Shown here piece after piece: positions 44,980 to 52,037 of a DNA stretch of 64,000 nucleotides (position 1 is its first letter; each line of letters begins with the position of its first letter). A model generated the notes under the pieces. The model ran no database searches. It was not told the DNA's origin and saw only the letters and a program-made list of their open reading frames with translations. The DNA comes from Chloroflexota bacterium (GTDB lineage Bacteria; Chloroflexota; UBA11872), in the NCBI GenBank assembly GCA_022826485.1, contig JAJDUU010000047.1, forward strand, positions 45,070 to 109,069, given 5' to 3'. Both the position numbers and the translations under genes were made by a program.

Positions 44980-45942
44980 GTGAGCGCGCCAACGACACGG
45001 GACCGTTTTCGCGGCTGCCTGCTGGGGCTGGCGGCGGGGGACGCGCTCGGTACGACGCTGGAGTTCAGGCCTCCGAATACGTTCGAGCCAATCGACGACA
45101 TGAACGGCGGTGGGCCGTTCGGCCTGAAGCCCGGCCAGTGGACCGACGACACGTCCATGGCCCTCTGCCTGGCCGCGAGCTTGATCGAAAGAGGCGAGTT
45201 CGACCCGAGCGACCAGATGCGGCGCTATGTGCGCTGGCGAGAGAAAGGCTACCTGTCTTCCACTGGGATGTGTTTCGACATCGGGAACACCGTCGCGGGT
45301 GCGTTGTCACGCTTCAACGCTACCGGCGATCCCTGTGCCGGCTCGTCCGATCCCCAGACCGCCGGGAACGGTTCGCTCATGCGGCTGGCGCCGGCGCCGA
45401 TGTTCTTCGCCGGCGACGCCGCCCAGGCAATCGGCAAGAGCGCCGATAGCTCGCGAACCACCCATGGGGCCGAAGAAGCGATTGATGCCTGCCGCTACTT
45501 CACCGGCCTGCTCGTCGGGGCCTTGCGCGGCGTCGGCAAGGAGATGCTGCTCTCCGCACGCTATTGCCCAGTCGAGGGTCTCTGGGACGAAAGCCCCCTG
45601 GCGGAACGAATTGCCGAGGTCGCCGACGGTTCGTTCAAGCACCGAGAACCGCCGGAGATCCAAGGAACCGGCTACGTCGTGCAATCGCTGGAGGCGGCTC
45701 TCTGGGCCTTTCACAAGTCCCAGGACTTTCGCGAGGGTGCGCTTCTCGCCGCCAACCTCGGAGACGACGCCGACACCACCGCCGCAATCTACGGGCAGAT
45801 TGCCGGCGCCACGTATGGAGTCGAAGCCATCCCGCCGGAATGGCGGGCGGTGCTGACGATGGTCACGGAGATCACGTCGATGGCCGATAGCCTCTATCAC
45901 CACGCGCGGCAAACGTTGCCGGCGACGCCGCACCCGGGCTGA
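44980..45942 (+). CDS. ADP-ribosylglycohydrolase family protein
   Basis: The 320-residue product has the ARH/DraG fold marks: [20 protein letters not shown], the metal-binding [26 protein letters not shown] and the C-terminal [22 protein letters not shown] with the second set of Asp ligands. The enzyme removes ADP-ribose from protein, nucleic acid or small molecules. It starts at GTG 44980, 27 bases after the TM0106-type gene, so both are probably co-transcribed. A role in reversing phage- or toxin-made ADP-ribosylation is possible, but many family members are metabolic. Confidence 0.93.
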   Translation: MSAPTTRDRFRGCLLGLAAGDALGTTLEFRPPNTFEPIDDMNGGGPFGLKPGQWTDDTSMALCLAASLIERGEFDPSDQMRRYVRWREKGYLSSTGMCFDIGNTVAGALSRFNATGDPCAGSSDPQTAGNGSLMRLAPAPMFFAGDAAQAIGKSADSSRTTHGAEEAIDACRYFTGLLVGALRGVGKEMLLSARYCPVEGLWDESPLAERIAEVADGSFKHREPPEIQGTGYVVQSLEAALWAFHKSQDFREGALLAANLGDDADTTAAIYGQIAGATYGVEAIPPEWRAVLTMVTEITSMADSLYHHARQTLPATPHPG

Positions 45943-45945
45943 TCG

Positions 45946-46899
45946 CTACCCGGCGTCCCCGCCTTCTCCAGCACCCGCTTGCCCCACTTGGCGCAATTGG
46001 ACTCCCGAGTGCTCCCAGATCTCGATGTCGGAGACTCCGCTCGGTAAGTGCTTGTTGACGACCGTGAGTACGACGCCTTGGCGCCGCCGCACTTTAGGGC
46101 TCCTGAGGTCGCGACCGAAGCCAACCACTGCCCGAATGTCGCCGCTCAACCGTGGAACTGGACGCGTCAACCCTGCGTCGATGCGCGCACTGATCAACGC
46201 CTGGACGCCGTCGAGCACCGCGTCGAATGCGTCGTGCCACTCCCAGATCGACTGCAGGAGCTGGAATGGTGCGTAGTAGAGACCGGCAGTCGATTTAGAG
46301 GCGTCCTTGAGTTCGATAAGCACCAGGCGTCCGCACGAGTCCACCCCGAGTTGGTCGAGTTCGGTTGCTCCTGGTGCTGGCGCCGCCCATCCGTTGCTCG
46401 CGGCGATGGCGGTCAGGTCCGCGAGAGCTGCCCTGACTCTCGGAAAGGCCAACGCGTCGGCTTGCCCTTCCAGAACCACCTCGCGATCAATCGGGACCCA
46501 CGGTTCGCTCACGCGCGACCACTGCATCTGGATCGCGCCCTCAGCCTTGGTCCATCTCGCGCTGACCTTCACCCCGTGCACATAGGTCGAAAGCGCCCGG
46601 CTGAATCCCGACTCTCCGACGTGCCAGGTGCGGAAGAGGTCGCGGGCGCACGCCTGGGTGGCGTACGTCCGATGGGCCGTGATCCTTACGCCTCGGCTCC
46701 GTAGAAACTTCGCGATGAGGATTCGTGTCATCCCGCAGTAGACGTGTATCTCGTCGTTACGGCGGAAATGCAAATCGAGTCCCAGTTCGCCGGTTCTCTC
46801 CTTATCCAACGACAGCAACGGCTCCAAGATTCCGGCCAGTCTGAGGTGCTTCAGATACTCCGGCGAGGGCGCACGGTCGTATGGCCGCGGTGGTGACAT
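45946..46899 (-). CDS. PD-(D/E)XK-type nuclease candidate
   Basis: The 317-residue product is a conserved hypothetical. It holds a good PD-(D/E)XK core: TELDQLGVDSCGRLVLIELKDAS, where E-L-D and the E-x-K after the second strand fit the nuclease active site, followed by YYAPFQLLQSIWEW, a typical helix. The first 180 residues are unassigned. It is convergent with the ADP-ribosylglycohydrolase gene (3 bases between stops) and lies 10 bases after the next gene upstream, so the two nuclease candidates form an operon. A DNA-cutting defence role is inferred from motif and context. Confidence 0.78.
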   Translation of the reverse strand: MSPPRPYDRAPSPEYLKHLRLAGILEPLLSLDKERTGELGLDLHFRRNDEIHVYCGMTRILIAKFLRSRGVRITAHRTYATQACARDLFRTWHVGESGFSRALSTYVHGVKVSARWTKAEGAIQMQWSRVSEPWVPIDREVVLEGQADALAFPRVRAALADLTAIAASNGWAAPAPGATELDQLGVDSCGRLVLIELKDASKSTAGLYYAPFQLLQSIWEWHDAFDAVLDGVQALISARIDAGLTRPVPRLSGDIRAVVGFGRDLRSPKVRRRQGVVLTVVNKHLPSGVSDIEIWEHSGVQLRQVGQAGAGEGGDAG

Positions 46900-46909
46900 G
46901 GAGGTCTCG

Positions 46910-47869
46910 CTACAGCTGATAGCGCTCGCGCATGTAGGCCGCCCAACTCTTGAGCCCCTCTGCTTCGCCGGCGCTCACGATGGCCGACGCCGGCAGCACC
47001 GGCGCCATGGATGGCTGGGGTAGGAGATGGGACCACTCCGACCAGAGTGCGGCAATGTCGGGGTTGGAATCGTGGGCGCAGAGCGCGAACCAAGCCCGGT
47101 GCACCGTGCCGTCCTGTACCAGACCCTGGGCGATGGCGAGGTTGCGCATGGGCTGCTGCATGTCGAAGGCGAACGGGCATGGGCCATTGAGATCAGCGTT
47201 GGGAAAGGCGTTGCGCACGCTGCCGTGGCTTCGAGCGAAGATTTCCCAGTAGCGCCGATCTCGCCGCTGCCGCACCGGACGTCGCAAGTAACAGGCGTTC
47301 GGCTCGTGCATGAAGAGGCTCGCGGACCGACACACGTCTTTGCGCCGATTCCCTCGGCTTTCACGCCCGCCACAGGCTGTGAACTCCCCCTCGCTCAGCT
47401 TGACTTCGAGCAGCACGGCGGCGCGGCGTCGAGAGCTTGTTTGGCCCCACAGCACCACGTCGGCGGCCGTGGCGGGCTCGTCCCCGACCGGCCGATCGCC
47501 CCTGATCTCCCCGAGCAATCCGCCCGGCGGCACCCACTCGAACTGCACCCGGTCGATGGCCAGCCGGGCGCCGACTTGCCGGTTGACGAGCTCGGACAGC
47601 CGGTCGAGGCGGCCTTCTCGAAACGGCAGAAAGAGGTTGAAGGCGAACGCCTGCGAGCTGCGCACGTGCGGCGCCTGCTTGTGCAGCCTCACCTGATCGT
47701 CGCGCACGACTTGCTCGGCAAGGTCGCGATACGCCGGGAATATGCCGTCCGTCCAGTGGCTCCAATAGCGCGATCGGGAGCCATCCATTTGGGCTCGCCA
47801 CTCTTCCAAGTGCGCTTGCAGGCGCGCGGCGAATGGCGTTTGCCCTCTGCCGGGTCTAGCGCTGGTCAC
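46910..47869 (-). CDS. Restriction-endonuclease-like protein (PGN_0703-like)
   Basis: The 319-residue product resembles the PGN_0703 family of putative restriction endonucleases. The supporting segment is TAADVVLWGQ-AAVLLEVKLSEGEFTACGG, which gives the Asp, E-x-K and following Glu of the PD-(D/E)XK fold. Cys residues further on (KDVCRSASLFMHEPNACYL) may bind metal. The N-terminal 100 residues form helices with a WTDGIFPAYRDL motif. No methylase gene accompanies it here, so if it is a restriction enzyme it may be modification-dependent or orphan. It is the first gene of a two-gene minus-strand unit. Confidence 0.72.
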   Translation of the reverse strand: MTSARPGRGQTPFAARLQAHLEEWRAQMDGSRSRYWSHWTDGIFPAYRDLAEQVVRDDQVRLHKQAPHVRSSQAFAFNLFLPFREGRLDRLSELVNRQVGARLAIDRVQFEWVPPGGLLGEIRGDRPVGDEPATAADVVLWGQTSSRRRAAVLLEVKLSEGEFTACGGRESRGNRRKDVCRSASLFMHEPNACYLRRPVRQRRDRRYWEIFARSHGSVRNAFPNADLNGPCPFAFDMQQPMRNLAIAQGLVQDGTVHRAWFALCAHDSNPDIAALWSEWSHLLPQPSMAPVLPASAIVSAGEAEGLKSWAAYMRERYQL

Positions 47870-47913
47870 TGTTTAGGAGGCGCGAAGCACCGTTGCGGTC
47901 CGGCCGCGGTTCA

Positions 47914-48948
47914 TCAGTACCCCGCATGCAGGTCCACCTGGTTGCGGAGGGACTCGCCGCGGTCGAAGCGGCGGAGGTTGTCGGTGAAGATTGTGTAGAT
48001 GCGGTCGAGCATGGTGTCGGACCAGCCGGCGTAGTGGGCGGTGAGGATGACGTTGGGCAGCGTCCACAGGGGCGACTCCGGCGGCAGGGGCTCGGGCGTG
48101 GTGACGTCCAGTCCCGCCCCGGCGATGACGCCGTTGCGCAGGGCGTCGATCAGCGCGGCCTGATCCACGGTCTCGCCGCGACCGATGTTGATGAAGCAGG
48201 CGGTGGACCGCATGCGTGCGAACTGCTCGCGTCCGAAGAGGCGCACGGTTGCGGGCGTCAGCGGCGCCGCGTTCACCACCACGTCCGACTCGCGCAGCAG
48301 GTCGTCCAGCCGGTCGGGGCCAAAGATCTCGTCGGCGAGGGCCGATGGATCGGCGTGGTCGGAGCCGGCGAGCGGGTCGAGCGCCAGGTCCGCTAGTGGT
48401 GCGGATGCTGCCCGTGAGCCTTCCGGCGAGCGACGCAGCGCGATGCCGCGCATGCCGATGCCGCGCGCGCGCCGCGCCATAGCCTGGCCGACATCGCCGA
48501 ATCCAACGATGCCGAGCGTCTTGCCGGTCAGCTCGAACAGGTCGTCGCGGGGTTCGGGCTCGTAGCGCCGGGCTGCCTGCGACCGCAGCGCGCCGGGGAG
48601 TCGCCGGGCCAGCGCGAACATGAGCGATAGGGCGTGCTCGGCGATCTGGACGCCGAACGCGCCGCTGGTGTTGGTGACTACCACGTCCGCCGAGGTGAGA
48701 TCGACCGACAGCAGCACGTCCACGCCGGCGCCCACGGTCTGAATCCAGCGCAGGTCCCCCGCCTGTCGCAGTGCCGCCGGCGAGAGGTAGTTGCCGAAGA
48801 GGATCGTCGTGCCGGGCATGGCCGCGGGCAGCGCGTCCGCCGAAGGCTCCAGGACGATCTCGGGCGACCGGTGCGGCAGCGCGGCGCGGACGCGGTCGAC
48901 CAGCGTCCCGTCGGGGTCGTAGGTGAGGACGATGCGGTGGTCGGGCAC
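47914..48948 (-). CDS. D-2-hydroxyacid dehydrogenase family protein
   Basis: The 344-residue product is an NAD-dependent D-isomer 2-hydroxyacid dehydrogenase. The Rossmann motif is LGIVGFGDVGQAMARRARGIG. The catalytic Arg follows in NAAPLTPATVR, with the His in ILTAHYAGWSD, and NIGRGETVDQAAL is the typical C-terminal signature. The upstream segment GAFGVQIAEHALSLMFALARRL is the usual hinge. Substrate is probably a 2-keto acid such as glyoxylate or phosphoglycerate-like acid; nothing in the context decides. The gene stands alone between the defence-like cluster and an amidohydrolase. Confidence 0.92.
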   Translation of the reverse strand: MPDHRIVLTYDPDGTLVDRVRAALPHRSPEIVLEPSADALPAAMPGTTILFGNYLSPAALRQAGDLRWIQTVGAGVDVLLSVDLTSADVVVTNTSGAFGVQIAEHALSLMFALARRLPGALRSQAARRYEPEPRDDLFELTGKTLGIVGFGDVGQAMARRARGIGMRGIALRRSPEGSRAASAPLADLALDPLAGSDHADPSALADEIFGPDRLDDLLRESDVVVNAAPLTPATVRLFGREQFARMRSTACFINIGRGETVDQAALIDALRNGVIAGAGLDVTTPEPLPPESPLWTLPNVILTAHYAGWSDTMLDRIYTIFTDNLRRFDRGESLRNQVDLHAGY

Positions 48949-49519
48949 GGGCGAGACTCGATAGGTGGAATTCGCAGGCGCCGACGTGGCGACTGGCTAG
49001 AGGTCAGGGTAGCGCCGGGCGGCCAATGGCGGGCCGCTTGACCTCGGGCGTTCCCCGTTGCACTGGCCTTCTCCCGTCGCACCGGCGAACGGCGGGGTCC
49101 AGGTTCACCCGACACTCGCGCAAGCCCGACTGGATTCCGGCCTCCGCCGGAATGACGGAGGGGTACGCAAGGGTCTCACCGTGGGAAAGGGGGACCGATC
49201 GCGCGTGCAGTTCCCAGGCTGCCCACGGCCTGGGACACCGGGCCTTTCCGTCACCCCGGCGAAAGCCGGGGTCCAGGTCCATCCGACACTCGCGCAAGCC
49301 CGACTGGATTCCGGCCTCCGCCGGAATGACGGACGCGGGTGCTCGTGATTCGGACTTGACGATGGGCGCCTCCTGGGCTGCCGCGGGGACGGCTCGAGCC
49401 TGGGAAGAGTGACCTGCGATCTGCTCCCCCGAGGGCCAAGCACGGACGATCTGAGTACCCTGCGGACATAGCCGCGAGGGGCGGCGCCGCTACCCGTGCA
49501 CCCGAGAAATGAGGCACGA
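48949..49519. repeat. Intergenic repeat pair (66-base direct repeat) with hairpins
   Basis: This 570-base gap holds no gene. Two near-identical 66-base copies lie at about 49094-49159 and 49268-49333, both running from GGGGTCCAGGT through CCGACACTCGCGCAAGCCCGACTGG to the hairpin ATTCCGGC-CTCC-GCCGGAAT and GACGGA. Between them is a hairpin CCCCGGC-GAAA-GCCGGGG (49254-49271). The ORF-track entries here are repeat shadows. The last part before 49520 holds the amidohydrolase promoter and GAGG. Confidence 0.8.
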
Positions 49520-50497
49520 ATGATCATCGACACCCAGGTCCACATCTTCGAGAAGGCGCACGGCGTGGAGCGCAGCATCCGGATGCACTACACCTGGGCC
49601 GAAATGTCGGCCGAGCTGCTGCTGGACGAGATGAACTACGCCGGCGTGGACAAGTGCTTCCTCATCAGCTACTCGGCGGAGGACATCTGGCCGGACCTTG
49701 GCGACACCTGGAACGACCCGTCCATCAACAAGATCACCAAGCAGTACTTCCTCGACGCGCTGGCCGCCGCCGACCACGACCGCTTCATCTGGTTCACCGA
49801 CCACATCAATCCTGATAAGCCGGGGTACCTGGATCGGATTCGGGAGGACCTCGACGCGGGGGCCGTGGGGCTCAAGATATTCCCTGCCTATACCGGCCAC
49901 TGGCCGTCGGATCCAGGTCTGCGCAAGGTCTACGAGCTATGCGCCGAGCGCGACGTGCCGATCATCATGGCCTGGGAGCGCTGGAACGACCCGCGTCTGC
50001 GCGCCTGCGTTTCGGACTATGAGGAGTTCCTGGGCCTCTTTGATCCCGTCGCCCGCGACTTCCCGTCGGTGAAGTTCCTGTTGACCCACTGGGGCTGCTT
50101 CACCTGGGGCGACCAGTGGCTGGCGAACTGCCGTCCGCCGTTTCCGTCGTTGGAGCCCTTCGTGGCGCTGCTCAACCGGCACGAGCATCTCTACACCGAC
50201 ATCGCCGCCATCACGATCTTCTTCGGCGACGAGATCGCGTGGAAGAACGGCGGGCTGGAAGGCGCGGAGTGGGAGTACCCCTACGCCAATGGCCTGGCGC
50301 TGCTGGAGGGGCTGGTCAGGGGCGCGGGCGTCGAGCGAGTGATGTGGGGCACGGACTGGCCGTGGACCGAGGGTCGCTGCACCTACAAGCAGAACCTCAC
50401 CATGGTCACCACGCACGCGGACTTTCTGTCGGACGACGAGAAGCGGCTGGTCCTGGGCGAAAACGCAGCCAAGTTCGCGGGATTGTCGATCGACTGA
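49520..50497 (+). CDS. Amidohydrolase family 2 (TIM-barrel metal-dependent hydrolase)
   Basis: The 325-residue product is an amidohydrolase-2/ACMSD-type metal hydrolase or decarboxylase. Features are the N-terminal IDTQVHIFEK (usual DxHxH position, here with QVH), the GAVGLKIFPAYTGHWPS strand, FLLTHWGCFTW and the C-terminal MWGTDWPWTEGR containing the catalytic Asp. I moved the start from 49496 to ATG 49520, preceded by GAGG. The first motif reads DTQVHIF, so one of the two usual early His ligands appears replaced; activity may differ. It precedes a GNAT gene by 14 bases. Confidence 0.88.
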   Translation: MIIDTQVHIFEKAHGVERSIRMHYTWAEMSAELLLDEMNYAGVDKCFLISYSAEDIWPDLGDTWNDPSINKITKQYFLDALAAADHDRFIWFTDHINPDKPGYLDRIREDLDAGAVGLKIFPAYTGHWPSDPGLRKVYELCAERDVPIIMAWERWNDPRLRACVSDYEEFLGLFDPVARDFPSVKFLLTHWGCFTWGDQWLANCRPPFPSLEPFVALLNRHEHLYTDIAAITIFFGDEIAWKNGGLEGAEWEYPYANGLALLEGLVRGAGVERVMWGTDWPWTEGRCTYKQNLTMVTTHADFLSDDEKRLVLGENAAKFAGLSID

Positions 50498-50511
50498 CTG
50501 GCGATGTGGCA

Positions 50512-51075
50512 ATGAGTCTCGAACCGAACGAGCGCGTCGAGTTGAGGACCCAGCGGCTTCTGCTTCGGCCGTTCGAAGTCGGCGATGTCGACGATGTGCT
50601 GGCCTACGCGTCGGATCCCGAGCTTGCGCGCTTCCTTGACCTGCCCCAGCCCTACACGCATGACGACGCGGAGGAATACGTCGCGCGGCGGATCCTTGAC
50701 GATTGGTCCAACGAAGCAACGTTCGCGATCATCTGGGAGCGGCACGTCATCGGCAGCATCGCCCTGCATGTGAATGTGCGGGACGAGGTGGCTGCGTTGG
50801 GCTACGCGCTGGCTCGGTGGATGTGGGGCCGCGGCATCGTGCCGGAGGCCGGGCGCGCCGTCATCGACTGGGGATTCGAAGCGTATGCGCTGCACAAGAT
50901 CTACTCGCGCGCGGATGTGAGGAACCGGCAATCGTGGCGCGTCATGGAGAAGCTGGGCATGTCGCGCGAAGGCGTGCTGCGGGGTTATCGGAAGGTGCGG
51001 AGTGAGCAGGTGGACGATGTCTGCTACGGCATCCTGCGCGAGGAGTGGGAGCGGGCACGCGGAGACTCGGCCTAG
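50512..51075 (+). CDS. GNAT-family N-acetyltransferase (RimJ/RimL-like)
   Basis: The 187-residue product is a GNAT acetyltransferase. It starts with ELRTQRLLLRPFEVGDVDDVLAYASDPE, a hallmark of the RimJ/RimL branch, continues with IGSIALHVN and ALGYALARWMWGRGIVPEAGRAVIDWGFE (acetyl-CoA-binding region) and ends NRQSWRVMEKLGMSREGVLRG. Acetyl-CoA transfer to an amine or protein N terminus is expected. The ORF-track version starting at 50116 extends upstream in a wrong frame; I chose ATG 50512. It is 14 bases downstream of the amidohydrolase. Confidence 0.93.
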   Translation: MSLEPNERVELRTQRLLLRPFEVGDVDDVLAYASDPELARFLDLPQPYTHDDAEEYVARRILDDWSNEATFAIIWERHVIGSIALHVNVRDEVAALGYALARWMWGRGIVPEAGRAVIDWGFEAYALHKIYSRADVRNRQSWRVMEKLGMSREGVLRGYRKVRSEQVDDVCYGILREEWERARGDSA

Positions 51076-51133
51076 AAGTCTCCGAGCCCTGTGCTAGGTT
51101 CGCGCCGCGGGCGCCTGCCGGGGAGCCGAAGCA

Positions 51134-51997
51134 ATGGATGCTGACTGCCTGAGGCATGCGCTCAACGGGCCTGAACAGGAAGCCTTCGAGCGCGACGGGT
51201 ATCTGCGCGTCGAGGGCGCGCTAAGCCGGGATCACACGACCGAGCTCGTCGATGTGATCGACCGTCTCCAGCGTGACGGTCGGCTCGTCGCCCCGGAAAG
51301 CTATGCCGGCGTCACCAACCGGGTGCAGCACCTGAACGCGGTGGGACTCGATCCGGCGTTCGTGGACCTCATCGATCACTCCACGACGTTTCCGAAGGTG
51401 TGGGGAATCCTGGGCTGGAACATCTTTCTGCTCAACACCCATCTCATGCTCACGCCGCCGGAGCCGCGTGAGGGTCCGCGGGGTCCTGGCGGGTGGCACC
51501 AGGACAACGGCCGCCGAACCCTTGACATGCCCGAGATCGAGATTCCGGCGCGGCTGTCGTTGAAAGTCGGCTACTTCCTGACCGATGTCTCTAAGCCGGA
51601 CATGGGCAACTTCTGGGTAGTGCCGGGAAGCCATCGGCGGCGGAGCATCGGCGTCAAGCCGGGGGACGGCGGTCTGGTTCCGGGCGCCGAGCCGGTTCTC
51701 TTGAATGCCAGTGACGCGTTGATCTTCGACGCCCGCCTGTGGCACAGCGGCAGCCCGAACTACTCGGAAATCACGCGGAAGGTCCTGTTCTACGCCTACG
51801 CCTACCGCTGGCTGCACTCGGACAACGTGCTGCCGCCGGGGCACGGGGCGCGAGACACCGAGGACCCGATCCGTCGGCAGCTTCTTGACATAATCGACAC
51901 TCCTGGCGGGCGCATGGCGATCTCCGACGAGACCGTCCCGCTGCGGGCGTGGGTCACCGAACACCAGCCCGAGCTTGCCGCGAGGTTTGAGTACTAG
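51134..51997 (+). CDS. Phytanoyl-CoA dioxygenase (PhyH) family protein
   Basis: The 287-residue product is a second PhyH-type Fe(II)/2-oxoglutarate hydroxylase. The facial triad is visible as WHQDNGRRT (His and Asp) and ARLWHSGSPN (distal His), with MGNFWVVPGSHRRRS typical of the family. An N-terminal EQEAFERDGYLRVEGALS segment marks the usual start. ATG 51134 has GGGAG upstream. It lies just before the DMGDH-like gene, 40 bases apart, so the two may be co-transcribed. Substrate unknown; hydroxylation that leads to demethylation would fit the neighbours. Confidence 0.93.
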   Translation: MDADCLRHALNGPEQEAFERDGYLRVEGALSRDHTTELVDVIDRLQRDGRLVAPESYAGVTNRVQHLNAVGLDPAFVDLIDHSTTFPKVWGILGWNIFLLNTHLMLTPPEPREGPRGPGGWHQDNGRRTLDMPEIEIPARLSLKVGYFLTDVSKPDMGNFWVVPGSHRRRSIGVKPGDGGLVPGAEPVLLNASDALIFDARLWHSGSPNYSEITRKVLFYAYAYRWLHSDNVLPPGHGARDTEDPIRRQLLDIIDTPGGRMAISDETVPLRAWVTEHQPELAARFEY

Positions 51998-52037
51998 AAG
52001 GTGTCTGCGAATTCAGCACGTGAATCTCTAGACGCCC

